DNA of 64,000 bases from Actomonas sp051209155 (GCA_051209155.1 JBPJGB010000001.1), one strand, 5' to 3'; counted from the stretch's first letter, positions 17,393-25,989 are shown. The notes: generated by a model from the letters alone, not told the origin. Translations and numbers: made by a program.

Positions 17393-18244
17393 ATGGTCAT
17401 TGAACGGGCACCTTTGGAAGACGAGTTGGGCGACGTGCTCGACAAGGCCATCGGATGCAGCGGCATGACCGAGGCCGAGGTCGCGGAGAAGGCCGGACTG
17501 CAGGTCGAGCGCTTGCAGGGAGCGATTGATTATCTCGAACGCCTGAGCACGGCGGAAATCACGCGACTGGCCGGTGTGTTGAAGCTCAACGAGATCGGCA
17601 CGCAGGCGGTCGCGAGCGAGGCCTATCCACTGCCGGAGATCAGTGGACTGCCGTTCTGCCTCTACCCCTTGCGCATGTCGCATGGCATTGGCGTGGCCAA
17701 CGCCTACCTCATCGCCAACTGCTGCGAGGACTGGGGCATCCTTTTCGATACCGGCACCGGGGCAGAAGGGCTGTGGCGGAGTTGGCCGCACAAAATCAAG
17801 CGCGTGGCGGCCGTGTTTCTGACCCACTACGAGACCGAACATTGTGGTGGGCTCGCGGCGGTGCGTGAACGCTACCGCGACGTGCCGGTGTTTGGTCCGT
17901 CGGCCGAGGAGCGGCCGGCCGGGGTGGTGGCTCTCGAGGACGGCGCGGTTGTGCGTGAACGGGATTTTATGGTCAAAGTATGGTCCACGCCGGGCCACGC
18001 CGAAGGGCACCACTGCTACCATGTGGAGGTGCCGGGCGCGCCGCAGGGCCGCTCGCTGCTGGTGTCGGGTGACCTCTTCTTTGCGGGTTCGGTGGGTGGA
18101 GCGTTTTTCTGCGCCCGACGGCTGTCGCACAGCCTGCGTGAAGTCTTTGCCCGCTGCGCTCCCGAAACGGTGGTGGCACCGGGGCACGGACCGCTCACCA
18201 CGATGGCCAACGAACGGCGCTACAATCCCTTTTTGGGTGAGTAG
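17393..18244 (+). CDS. HTH-like domain fused to metallo-beta-lactamase-fold hydrolase with altered metal motif
   Basis: 283 residues. Residues about 20-70 form a helical segment that resembles an HTH/XRE-like unit (TEAEVAEKAGLQVERLQGAI, then EITRLAGVLKLNEIG). Residues about 95-283 are an MBL fold: ANAYLIAN, LFDTGTG, LTHYETEHCGG, STPGHAEGHH, SGDLFFAGSVGG and VAPGHGP. In the first metal motif, normally HxHxDH, the second His and the Asp are both Glu (His145, Glu147, Glu149, His150), while the later His, Asp and His positions are kept. Metal occupancy and chemistry are therefore uncertain. It sits between pyrE and tRNA-Pro; the substrate is unknown. Confidence 0.8.
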   Translation: MVIERAPLEDELGDVLDKAIGCSGMTEAEVAEKAGLQVERLQGAIDYLERLSTAEITRLAGVLKLNEIGTQAVASEAYPLPEISGLPFCLYPLRMSHGIGVANAYLIANCCEDWGILFDTGTGAEGLWRSWPHKIKRVAAVFLTHYETEHCGGLAAVRERYRDVPVFGPSAEERPAGVVALEDGAVVRERDFMVKVWSTPGHAEGHHCYHVEVPGAPQGRSLLVSGDLFFAGSVGGAFFCARRLSHSLREVFARCAPETVVAPGHGPLTTMANERRYNPFLGE

Positions 18245-18347
18245 CGCAGGGGGCAAATCGAGTGAAACATTTTGATTGCGCCGACTCAGGTCGCGCCTTT
18301 CGCTCTGCCCTCCTCACGGATGGCAAGCCGTCCGGAGGATACACCGT

Positions 18348-18424
18348 CGGGGTGTAGCTTAGCCTGGTAGAGCGCTACGTTCGGGACGTAGAGGCCGGAG
18401 GTTCGAATCCTCTCACCCCGACCA
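18348..18424 (+). tRNA. tRNA-Pro (anticodon CGG)
   Basis: 77 nt with encoded CCA. Acceptor CGGGGTG pairs with CACCCCG and the discriminator is A. The anticodon stem CTACG/CGTAG encloses loop TTCGGGA, giving CGG. The T arm is GGAGG-TTCGAAT-CCTCT. The sequence from the T-loop through CCA and onwards is the first unit of a 194-bp tandem repeat. Confidence 0.97.
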
Positions 18425-18599
18425 TTTTCCCTGGGGCGGAAGGGATGCAAAACGTCTTATCCCGTTCACAATCCTTAGGGCGCAGCGACGAGAGAGGATG
18501 AGAACCTCGGTTCGACGAAGGCGGCTGCGAAGCAGACGCCGGAGAAGGGGTAACCCGCAAGGCGGGTTGAGTCTGAAGGACTCCCGCGCTCGCGGGACC
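18406..18599. repeat. 194-bp tandem repeat, unit 1 (starts in the tRNA-Pro T-loop)
   Basis: The unit begins at the AAT of the tRNA-Pro T-loop, covers the T-stem and acceptor 3' strands, CCA, and then about 175 bp with no gene. Several short palindromes are visible: GGCGGCTGCGAAGCAGACGCC, ACCCGCAAGGCGGGT and CCCGCGCTCGCGGG. GAGAGGAT (18492-18499) is complementary to ATCCTCTC of the next tRNA 3' copy. It differs from unit 2 at three positions. Confidence 0.93.
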
Positions 18600-18793
18600 A
18601 ATCCTCTCACCCCGACCATTTTCCCTGGGGCGGAAGGGATGCAAAACGTCTTATCCCGTTCACAATCCTTAGGGCGCAGCGACGAGAGAGGATGAGAACC
18701 TCGGTTCGACGGAGGCGGCTGCGAAGCAGACGCCGGCGAAGGGGTAACCCGCAAGGCGGGTTGAGTCCGAAGGACTCCCGCGCTCGCGGGACC
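18600..18793. repeat. 194-bp tandem repeat, unit 2
   Basis: 191 of 194 positions match unit 1 (offset 194, no gaps). It opens with a tRNA-Pro 3' fragment (T-loop to CCA) that has no tRNA 5' half upstream. Confidence 0.93.
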
Positions 18794-18818
18794 AATCCTC
18801 TCACCCCGAGCATTTTCC
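18794..18818. repeat. Truncated third unit of the tRNA-Pro repeat
   Basis: A third copy of the tRNA 3' fragment, AATCCTCTCACCCCGAGCA and a few bases more, after which the repeat stops. One substitution changes the encoded CCA (ACCA becomes AGCA). The remaining 18819-18932 holds no gene; it contains the hairpin at 18848-18937. Confidence 0.88.
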
Positions 18819-18847
18819 TGCTAAAATTCAGGAGGGGGGGCTGGTAA

Positions 18848-18937
18848 GGTAGGGCGCTTTCGCCGAAAGTGCCGAGGGCGGCGGGACGGCCATCGGCAGA
18901 GCGGCAGCGCGTGCGGCGGGGTCGGGAAGGCCCTACC
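18848..18937. repeat. GTAGGGC-type palindromic element downstream of the sensor gene
   Basis: GGTAGGGC (18848-18855) pairs with GCCCTACC (18930-18937), and smaller hairpins lie within (CTTTCG/CGAAAG and GCCGA/TCGGC). The right arm overlaps the TAG stop of the hybrid sensor. The same GTAGGGC arm starts the element at 53441. It resembles a REP-type repeat and may end transcription of the sensor gene. Confidence 0.55.
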
Positions 18938-21900
18938 GGGGTTGGTCGATCAGCTGGCGCAATTCTTCCATCCGAAAACTGGCGGCAGCCTTTTCCACTG
19001 CGTTGAGCCAGGGATCGTCGGCGGGACGCGTGGCGCGCAGGGTGGCCAGTGCTTTGCGCACGGCGGCGATGCTGCCGCGTTGGGCGGCTTCGCGCAGATC
19101 GTGCAGCGCCGCGGTCTCGTCGCCGGCATTGGTGGCGGCGCCAGCGAGATCCACGACGGTGGCCTCGGGTTCGGGCGTGGATTCTTCCCAGGTGAGGTTG
19201 AGGGCAGCGGTGAGAGCGTCGAACAGGTCGGCCTCGCGATAAGGTTTGGGCAGAAAGCCATCGCAGCCGGCGGCGAAGGCGTCCTCACGATTGAAGGACA
19301 GCACACTGGCCGACATGGCGAGGATCGCGATGTCGCGGGTGGTGGGATTGTCGCGCAGCTGCTGAGCGACCTGGAGGCCGTCGATGTCGGGCATCCGCAG
19401 GTCGAGGAAGATGAGATCGGGATGCTGCTCTTGGGCGAGGCGCAGGCCTTCGGTGCCGTTGGCGGCGAGGTCGACGGTGAAGCCGAGGGGCGTGAGCAGG
19501 TCGCGCAACAGCTCGCGGTTCACCTCGACGTCGTCGACGACGAGCAGGCGGCGCCGCGGACCGGTGTAGCCGGTGATCGGGCGGCGTTCACCGTTTGCGG
19601 TGGCGTCGCTTTCGATCTGCGGCAGCGGCAGGCGCACGATGAAAGTTGCGCCGGGGCCTCCGCCGTTCTGCGGCGAGGCGTGGGCCGGGCTGCGCAGCTC
19701 GAGCGTGCCGTCCATGAGCTCGGCCAGGCGACGACTGATGGCGAGTCCGAGTCCCGTGCCCGGTTCGGCCGGTCGGTTTTCGCGTGCCTGCTGAAAAGGG
19801 GCGAAGAGGTTGGCTTGGTCGGCCGCAGAGATGCCCGGTCCGGTATCGGTGATCTGGGCGAAAACGTGGTCGCCGTCCCGTCGCACCGCCAGGGAAACGG
19901 TGCCGGTGGCAGTGAACTTCACGGCGTTGCCGAGGAGGTTTTCGAAGATTTGCCGCACCTTCTGCGCGTCGCCGAGCACGTAGCCCTCGCCGAGATCGGC
20001 GGCGGTTTCGACGGTGAAGCTGAGTCCCTTCTGGCGTGCGCGGATTTCGGAACTCGCGGCGACGTCACGCACGACTTGGGAGAGCTCAAAGGGGGCGGGG
20101 CGCACGTCGAGGCGGCCGGCCTCGATCTTCGCGAAGTCGAGCACTTCGTTGATCATGCGCATGAGGTGTTCGCCGCTGGAGTTGACGACCTCGAGTTTGC
20201 GGCGGTCTTCGCCGGCCACGGTCGGGCTGCGGCGCAGGATCTGCGAGTAGCCGATGATGCCGTTGAGCGGGGTGCGCAGCTCGTGGCTCATGCTGGCGAG
20301 AAAATCGCTTTTGGCGCGGCTGGCCTGGTCGGCCTTTTCCCGGGCGACCTGGAGTTCGGCGGTGCGGGTCTGCACCAGTCCCTCGAGGCGCAGACGTTCG
20401 CGTTCGGTGGCGGCGAGGCGCCAGCGCACAAAACCGACCACGAGCGCGAGGCCAAGCACCGTGTAGAGGGCGCGGGCAAGGCCCGAGCGATACCACGGCG
20501 GGGAGATGTGAAAGGTGGTGCGCATCGGCTCGCTCAGGTTGCCGAAGGAGTCGCGGGCGCGGACTTCGAGGGTGAAAGGACCGCCCTCAAGGTTGGTGAA
20601 GCTAACCTTCGTATCAGTCGTCCACTCGCTCCATTCCGGCTGAAAGCCCAGGAGGCGCGTCTGGTATTCGACGCGGCGGACGACGTCGAAGAGTGGCGCG
20701 CTGTAGTCAAACTCGGTCGGGGCCGTGCTGTAGGGGAAAACCGGTGCCGCCGGCGAGCGCAGCGGCACGGATTGCCCGGCGGCGCGGATGCGGTGGAGCA
20801 GCGGAGCCCAGGCGAAGCGCACGGCGGGTTCTTCGCGCAGCTCGAAGCGCAGCAGGCTGTCGAGACCCTTGGCCCAGAGCACGGCGGGACGATCCGCGGT
20901 GGCTGGTTCGTAGAGGGCGGAGTTGGCGCCGGCGATGCCGAGCAGGTCGTCGATGCCGGGAAAGAGGCTGCGACCCACGATGGTGCCATCGGGTTGGACG
21001 GTATACTCCTGCAGCTTGGCGGTGGCGACCAAACTGTCCTTGGTGCCGATGGGACCCCAGCCGCGGGGACCATCCGCGATTTGTGCCAGCACGTAGGCCT
21101 TCCCAGGCACGTTCAGGCGCCAGCGGGTGTCGGGCACAAAGCGGTCGAGCTGGCGATCGTAGCGCTGATTGCCGGCCGGCGTATTGGCGAGGATGTCGTC
21201 GCCCCAGTTCTGGAGCCGCATGCCTTTGATGCAATCGAGCACGCCCTCGTCGTGGCCGTAGCGCCGGATTTCCGCATCGACCCAAGTGTTCGGGTCTTGG
21301 CGGCGGATGCGGATGAGTCCCTGCGAGTCGGTGGCCCACCAAATCGTGCCATCCGCTTCCTCGATGATCTGGCGGGCTTCGCCGAGGCTGTCCGGCACCA
21401 CCCCTTCGTCGATCCAGGTGTCGTTTTCGTAGCGCGCACTGCCGATGGAGAGGGCGCTGGAGTAAAAGACGCGGTCGGGGTCGGTGACGGACAGGCGGGG
21501 CGTGGAGGCGCCCTGGCCGATGGGGATCACTGTTTCGAGTCCGTCGGCCGTGAGACGTTCGATGCCGGCGCGGGTGGTGAGCAGGATTCCGCTGGGATGG
21601 GCGATGGCCCCCATGACGATGGTCGTGGCGGGCACGCGTTCGTCGCGCACGAATTGCGACGGACCGGCCGGGTGTTCGCCGGGCACAAGTTTGACGAAGT
21701 TGACGTTGTTGACGCCGTAGAGCTCGCCCTCGTGGCGGAAGATCGCGCTCATGCCGCCCTTGGCGATACCGTTGCGTTCGTCGAACACGGTCACCGGGGC
21801 ACGCGGTTCGAGGCGCACGATGCCGTTGAGGGTGGAGATCCAGAGTCCGCCCTCACGGTCTTCGAGAATGCCCAGCACGGTCGGAGTGGGCAGGACGCTC

Positions 21901-22802
21901 TCGGGTGGGTAGTGGCGGTAGGACTGGCGATCGGCGGAGACCAGGATGAGGCCGTTGTCGACCGTGCCGATGGCGACGGAACCGTCGCGCAGCACCCGAG
22001 CGGTGAAGAATTGGCGCGGCGCGAGGAGTTCGTCGGCGGCGGTGGTCCACGGCACGGCGGCGCCGTCGGCCGTGATGCGGAAGATGCCTTGGCCGGTCAG
22101 GCCGTAGAGTCCGATGTCGCCAGGTTCGACGGGGTCGGCCCAGAAATGCCAGCCGGCCTGCTGCAGAGGAGCGGCCTCGCTGATGACGTGCCAGGCGCCG
22201 TCGCGGTATTCGGTGAGGTTGGTCCCCATGGCGAAATTGACGATGCGCTCGCCGAGCCGGAAGACCCGGTTTTGGCCGGTGGGCGAGAGCACGAAACGAG
22301 TCAGCTCATCGGACGCCGGATCGTAGCGCAGCACGCCTTCGCCGGTGCCGACGAACACGCCGTCGGCGCTGGCGGCGAGGGTGCGGGCGGCTTGGCCGGT
22401 GATGGGTTCGCCGTCGATGTCGCGTAGCAGGGATTGGAACGACTGCACTCCGGCGGCGTCGGTTTCGACGCGTCCGAAAAAGTTGTCGCCGGCGAGGTAG
22501 ACGAGGCCGTCGGGGCCGATGGCTTGACTGCGCACGGCGGTGCCGTCGATGGCGACGCGGTCCCAGTTCTGACCGTCGAACTGGATGAGGTCGCCGTAGG
22601 CGCCGATGTGGATGACTCCGTCGGCCGTCTGCACGCCACCCCAGGTTTGATAGTGGCCCTCATAGTCGGACGAGCTGAAGGAACGCAGCACGGGGAAGCC
22701 GAGCTCGAGTGCGGTGGGTTGAGCGATCGCGGCCGACGAAACCAGCGTGCAACTCAGGAGAACAACAAGCCGGCGGAGCGCCGACGGCCGGGTGGGAAGC
22801 AT
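18933..22802 (-). CDS. Hybrid two-component sensor with propeller-type periplasmic region (HTCS-like, no HTH output)
   Basis: 1289 residues. A signal peptide (about 1-27) is followed by two-component-regulator propeller repeats (about 30-670; repeated forms of DREGGLWISTLNGIVRLE) and a Y_Y_Y-type Ig domain (about 690-775, VEYQTRLLGFQPEWSEWT ... FTLEVRARDSFGNLSEP). One membrane helix (about 780-800) leads to a coiled coil, HisKA (FLASMSHELRTPLNGIIG, His near 839), HATPase (NLLGNAVKF, DTGPGIS, GTGLGLAI) and a receiver with acceptor Asp near 1134 (FLDLRMPD). A short helical tail follows. Bacteroidetes HTCS proteins of this architecture sense oligosaccharides but end in an AraC HTH; this one does not. 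Position next to the arabinan operon suggests a glycan signal. Confidence 0.92.
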   Translation of the reverse strand: MLPTRPSALRRLVVLLSCTLVSSAAIAQPTALELGFPVLRSFSSSDYEGHYQTWGGVQTADGVIHIGAYGDLIQFDGQNWDRVAIDGTAVRSQAIGPDGLVYLAGDNFFGRVETDAAGVQSFQSLLRDIDGEPITGQAARTLAASADGVFVGTGEGVLRYDPASDELTRFVLSPTGQNRVFRLGERIVNFAMGTNLTEYRDGAWHVISEAAPLQQAGWHFWADPVEPGDIGLYGLTGQGIFRITADGAAVPWTTAADELLAPRQFFTARVLRDGSVAIGTVDNGLILVSADRQSYRHYPPESVLPTPTVLGILEDREGGLWISTLNGIVRLEPRAPVTVFDERNGIAKGGMSAIFRHEGELYGVNNVNFVKLVPGEHPAGPSQFVRDERVPATTIVMGAIAHPSGILLTTRAGIERLTADGLETVIPIGQGASTPRLSVTDPDRVFYSSALSIGSARYENDTWIDEGVVPDSLGEARQIIEEADGTIWWATDSQGLIRIRRQDPNTWVDAEIRRYGHDEGVLDCIKGMRLQNWGDDILANTPAGNQRYDRQLDRFVPDTRWRLNVPGKAYVLAQIADGPRGWGPIGTKDSLVATAKLQEYTVQPDGTIVGRSLFPGIDDLLGIAGANSALYEPATADRPAVLWAKGLDSLLRFELREEPAVRFAWAPLLHRIRAAGQSVPLRSPAAPVFPYSTAPTEFDYSAPLFDVVRRVEYQTRLLGFQPEWSEWTTDTKVSFTNLEGGPFTLEVRARDSFGNLSEPMRTTFHISPPWYRSGLARALYTVLGLALVVGFVRWRLAATERERLRLEGLVQTRTAELQVAREKADQASRAKSDFLASMSHELRTPLNGIIGYSQILRRSPTVAGEDRRKLEVVNSSGEHLMRMINEVLDFAKIEAGRLDVRPAPFELSQVVRDVAASSEIRARQKGLSFTVETAADLGEGYVLGDAQKVRQIFENLLGNAVKFTATGTVSLAVRRDGDHVFAQITDTGPGISAADQANLFAPFQQARENRPAEPGTGLGLAISRRLAELMDGTLELRSPAHASPQNGGGPGATFIVRLPLPQIESDATANGERRPITGYTGPRRRLLVVDDVEVNRELLRDLLTPLGFTVDLAANGTEGLRLAQEQHPDLIFLDLRMPDIDGLQVAQQLRDNPTTRDIAILAMSASVLSFNREDAFAAGCDGFLPKPYREADLFDALTAALNLTWEESTPEPEATVVDLAGAATNAGDETAALHDLREAAQRGSIAAVRKALATLRATRPADDPWLNAVEKAAASFRMEELRQLIDQPR

Positions 22803-22832
22803 CGCGCCAGAGTGCAGACCGGTTTCAGACCG

Positions 22833-23282
22833 TCAATCCGAGGAAGGTCGGCGCGAGTAGTAAAGATCCCACTCGTCTTCGTGAGTCACCTCGAAGCCGT
22901 GGCGCCGGTAGAATGGGTTGGAGCGACTGGCGCGCAGGGCGCCGAGTCGGATGGGCAGGCCGAGTGATTCCGCGACGTCGATGACGCGCTGCAGGGCGCG
23001 GCCGCCGATGCCGCGGGACTGCGCCGCCGGATTCACGTAGAGGTGGTCAAGGTGCAGGTGATCGGGATGCCGCGTAGCGGCGTAGAATCCGACCAGAGTG
23101 TCGCCGTCGAGGATCATCGTGGTGACAGCGGGATCGAAGCTGGCGCGAAACCGTTCGGTGCTGCGCGCGACGTCGAAGCGACCGATCGCCTCTAGGCTCG
23201 GACGCATGGCAGCCAAGCGCAGGGCGAGCAATTGATCGAAGTCCTGGTGGGTCGCGGGAGAAAAACGGAGGGCCGGCGCCAT
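22833..23282 (-). CDS. GNAT-family N-acetyltransferase
   Basis: 149 residues from the ATG at 23282 (23300 is possible). It has GNAT folding motifs: LHLDHLYVNPAAQSRGIGGRAL contains the acetyl-CoA-binding R/Q-x-x-G-x-G/A loop, followed by LGALRASRSNPFYRRHGF, the usual late strand-helix. The substrate is unknown. It is 30 bp upstream of the sensor gene on the same strand. Confidence 0.87.
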   Translation of the reverse strand: MAPALRFSPATHQDFDQLLALRLAAMRPSLEAIGRFDVARSTERFRASFDPAVTTMILDGDTLVGFYAATRHPDHLHLDHLYVNPAAQSRGIGGRALQRVIDVAESLGLPIRLGALRASRSNPFYRRHGFEVTHEDEWDLYYSRRPSSD

Positions 23283-23433
23283 GCAGTCCAGAACGGCCAC
23301 CGGTCGCGACGGAGCAAGCTTGGGTGCAGGAGCGCGCCGCGAAGGTTAAGGGGCGTGAGCACCAGTCCTCGTCGCCTTTACTTGCGGTGATGCCAATCCC
23401 ATGTGCGGAACGGGCCCTTGAAGATATTTTCGA

Positions 23434-23715
23434 TCAGATCCGACCAGAACGTGCGAGGCTTGAGGGGTTCCGGTGGGAGGCGCAGAAAGGTGGCCGCTTT
23501 TCGTCAAAGTTCGGGATCTGGTCACGATAGTCTTTCCAACTGAAAATTTCTTCCCGGAGCCCGCGGCTGACGAAGAGATGGTTCCGATGCATCTCCGGTC
23601 GGAAGTATTCAAAACCGGCCTCCTTGGCCGTGTAGGCGTAGACGATGCGCTCACTGTCAGGCACGCCGGCATAGTGGACTTTGTAGCGCTTCCTTGACCT
23701 GCCCGGTTGTGCCAT
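23434..23715 (-). CDS. Small hypothetical protein
   Basis: 93 residues, not recognised. It begins MAQPGRSRKRYKVHYAGVPDSE and contains a mixed, soluble-looking sequence (RIVYAYTAKEAGFEYFRPEMHRN, FSWKDYRDQIPNFDEKRPPF) with ordinary amino-acid balance, unlike the Arg/Pro/Ala-rich translations of other frames here. Local GC is lower than in neighbours. It follows the PH-domain gene by 25 bp. The 130 bp between it and the acetyltransferase hold no gene. Confidence 0.55.
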   Translation of the reverse strand: MAQPGRSRKRYKVHYAGVPDSERIVYAYTAKEAGFEYFRPEMHRNHLFVSRGLREEIFSWKDYRDQIPNFDEKRPPFCASHRNPSSLARSGRI

Positions 23716-23740
23716 CGGCTGAGACCCTTCGTTTGGGTGA

Positions 23741-24154
23741 CTACCTGGCTTGGGTGATGGCCGTCGCGAGGTCGGCGACGAAGGCCTCGCGGTCTTTCGG
23801 GGAGATCAGGCGGGAGCCACCATCCTGCAGGACGACGCGCACGCGTTTGAGCGAAAGGGCGGGGCTGGACCAGAGGCTGAAGCAGGGCTCGGCGCCCTCG
23901 ATCTTCGTCAGCGGGATCTCCTCGTTCATCAGCCCGGCGCGAATGGTGAGGGACGTGGCCGTGAGGGTGTAGGTGCAGGGATAGGCCAGCAGGGCGGTGA
24001 TGCCGGCCACGAAGAGTCCAGTGCCGATGATAATCAAACCGTCGATCGCCGAAGCGGACAACAGGATCGCGCCGCCAATGATGCAGGCGGCCGGCGTGCC
24101 GATGAGCGTGATCGCGATCCACCAGTCGATGGCAGAAGGGTAAGTCTTTTTCAT
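23741..24154 (-). CDS. Membrane protein with bacterial PH-like domain
   Basis: 137 residues from the ATG at 24154, which puts KK before the first hydrophobic stretch. Two membrane helices (about 10-30 and 33-55) are followed by a PH-like domain (TYTLTATSLTIRAGLMNEEIPLTKIEGAEP ... LQDGGSRLISPKDREAFVADL), the pattern of the small bPH/DUF1200-type family. Function unknown; probably an inner-membrane protein. Confidence 0.72.
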   Translation of the reverse strand: MKKTYPSAIDWWIAITLIGTPAACIIGGAILLSASAIDGLIIIGTGLFVAGITALLAYPCTYTLTATSLTIRAGLMNEEIPLTKIEGAEPCFSLWSSPALSLKRVRVVLQDGGSRLISPKDREAFVADLATAITQAR

Positions 24155-24220
24155 GGGCGGATGAAGCGGGGAGAAGTTTGCACGCAAACACCGCCGCGTC
24201 GCGCCTGAACCAACTGGAAT

Positions 24221-24252
24221 ACAAAAAAGGGACGCCTTTGGAGGTGCCCCTT
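24221..24252 (-). terminator. Terminator of the arabinan operon
   Basis: On the minus strand an 11-bp stem (24242-24252 with 24227-24237, one mismatch and one G-T pair) with a 4-base loop, followed by six T; 34 bp after the last gene of the operon. Confidence 0.8.
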
Positions 24253-24285
24253 GGGTAAAGCGGGAACGAGTGCGAGATCGAGGGC

Positions 24286-25989
24286 TTACTTCGTGGTGGC
24301 GTAGGGGCCGAGGAGCACGCCGATGAAATCGTAGCTGGTGGAGACGCTCAGGTTGCGGGCGTCGAAGACGCCGCCGAGTTGGGTCCAGTTCGCGCCGCCG
24401 TCGGTGCTGTAGTCGAAGACGTAGTTCTCGTCGTGGCCGGTGAGGCGCAGGGAGATGCTCGTGCCGGGGGCGGCGTCGAGCTGACCGACGGTGACTTGGT
24501 TGTCGGCCGGATCGCGGCCCCGCAGGGTTTCAACCAGGACCTCGTAGCGGTTGCCGGCGGTGGCGGTGCGGCGCACGAGGAAGTTGTATTGGCGCGTCTC
24601 GTTGTGGAAGGCGGAGAGGCCGGCGCTGACGCCCGTCTCGGCCGGGAGCTGCAGGGTCGTGGAGGTGACGAAGCGGTTGTGCTGCAGGCGACGACCGACG
24701 AAGCTCGGGGTGGAGAGGTCGCGCAGGTTCAGGTGCTGCGGGGTGAGGTGCAGGGCGCCGTTGTCGAGTTTCCAGAACACCTCCTGCGGGGCGCGCAGGA
24801 AGAGCCAGGGGTTGCCGAGTTCGGCGCGGTCGAACTCGTCGCGCCAGGTGAAGTTACCGGTGAGCGGGAACTCGGGCGCCATCACGACGTCGGTCGCTTC
24901 CTGGAAGGTGGCGCCGGCCGGGCTGGCGTGCACGTAGGGCACCTCGAGGCCGGGCTCGAGGATGGTGGGCCAGTCGTCGTCGCCCCAGGTGACGGGCAGG
25001 AGGAAGGTCTGACGGCCGGTGTTGTAGTGGCCGTCCACATACGGCGTGCAGGCGAGGAAGACGGTCCACCATTCGCCGTCGGGGCCGATCTCAAAGTCGG
25101 CGTGGCCGGTGCAGGTGACGGGATGGTCGCGATCCTCGGGCAGATCACGCTGAGTGAGGGTGGGATGATCGGTGAACGGCACGTAGGGACCGTCGGGATT
25201 TTTGGAGCGGAAGATGACCTGCGAGTGATTGACGGAGGTGCCGCCCTCGGCGCAGTTGAGGTAATACCAGTCGCCGCGCTTGTAGATGTGCGGGCCTTCG
25301 ATCCAGACCGGCTCGGCGGCGAGGTCGACGCCGCCGTTGATGATTATCTTGCGCGGACCGAAGGGCTTCTTGTCCGGAATGCTCCACTCCTGGATCCAGA
25401 TGGCGCGGTGGCCGTTGTAGAGCGGCTTGTTGTCGGGCGGGTTGCCGTTGTTGATGATCCAGGCACGGTCGGTGGATTCGTCGAAGAAGATGGACGGGTC
25501 GATGCCGTCGAACTCGAGCCAGATGGGATCGGACCACGGACCGGCCGGGTCTTCGGCGGTGAGGATGAAGTTGCCGCCGGCGTCGACGTTGGTGCAGACG
25601 ATGTAGAAGAGACCGTCGTGGTAGCTGATGGCCGGAGCGAAGATGCCGCGGGTGATGCGCAGGCCCTGGGACGGCATCTGGTCGATGCGGTCGATGGCGT
25701 TGCCGATCTGCTTCCAGTTCACCATGTCGGTGGAGTGGAAGATGGGCAGGCCCGGGAAGTGGGCGAAGGAGGAGTTGATGAGATAGTAGTCGTCACCAAC
25801 GCGGCAGATCGACGGATCCGGGTAGTAGCCGGCGAGGATGGGATTGCGGTATTCGCCTTCGGCGAGCGGCTTGTTGTAGATCTCGTCGTTGCCGGTGTAG
25901 TCGAAGGACTCGAACACGACTGGTTCGGCGGCGGTGAGCACAGTCGCGGAGAGTGCGAGGGCAGTGAGGGTTGGGTGGAGGTGTTTCAT
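24286..25989 (-). CDS. Secreted GH43 arabinofuranosidase/xylosidase with C-terminal beta-sandwich
   Basis: 567 residues from the ATG at 25989, the only start giving a signal peptide (KHLHPTLTALALSATVLTAA). The N-terminal five-bladed propeller (about 45-370) has the catalytic Asp in GYYPDPSICRVGDDYYLI, the second Asp in FDGIDPSIFFDE and the general-acid Glu in WIEGPHIYKRGDWYYL. The C-terminal part (about 385-567) is the beta-sandwich of XynB-type GH43 enzymes (FTWRDEFDRAELGNPWLFLR; GVSAGLSAFHNETRQYNFLV). Likely exo-activity on arabinoxylan or arabinan side chains. It is the last gene of a four-gene minus-strand operon. Confidence 0.93.
   Translation of the reverse strand: MKHLHPTLTALALSATVLTAAEPVVFESFDYTGNDEIYNKPLAEGEYRNPILAGYYPDPSICRVGDDYYLINSSFAHFPGLPIFHSTDMVNWKQIGNAIDRIDQMPSQGLRITRGIFAPAISYHDGLFYIVCTNVDAGGNFILTAEDPAGPWSDPIWLEFDGIDPSIFFDESTDRAWIINNGNPPDNKPLYNGHRAIWIQEWSIPDKKPFGPRKIIINGGVDLAAEPVWIEGPHIYKRGDWYYLNCAEGGTSVNHSQVIFRSKNPDGPYVPFTDHPTLTQRDLPEDRDHPVTCTGHADFEIGPDGEWWTVFLACTPYVDGHYNTGRQTFLLPVTWGDDDWPTILEPGLEVPYVHASPAGATFQEATDVVMAPEFPLTGNFTWRDEFDRAELGNPWLFLRAPQEVFWKLDNGALHLTPQHLNLRDLSTPSFVGRRLQHNRFVTSTTLQLPAETGVSAGLSAFHNETRQYNFLVRRTATAGNRYEVLVETLRGRDPADNQVTVGQLDAAPGTSISLRLTGHDENYVFDYSTDGGANWTQLGGVFDARNLSVSTSYDFIGVLLGPYATTK

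Noticed and set aside
18375..18813. Short repeated minus-strand open frames across the tRNA-Pro repeats
   Set aside because: They are translations of the tandem repeat itself, with identical peptides from each unit and part of tRNA-Pro antisense.
18406..18818. Possible CRISPR array
   Set aside because: The units are 194 bp, contiguous and without unique spacers; each begins with a tRNA 3' fragment. This is a tandem duplication, not CRISPR.
18942..22427. A 1161-codon open frame on the plus strand opposite the hybrid sensor
   Set aside because: Same antisense artefact; the minus strand encodes recognisable propeller, HisKA, HATPase and receiver motifs.
23346..24224. 292-codon minus-strand frame across the PH-like gene
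   Set aside because: It overlaps two better-supported shorter genes in another frame, and its sequence is Arg/His/Pro-rich with no membrane or domain pattern.
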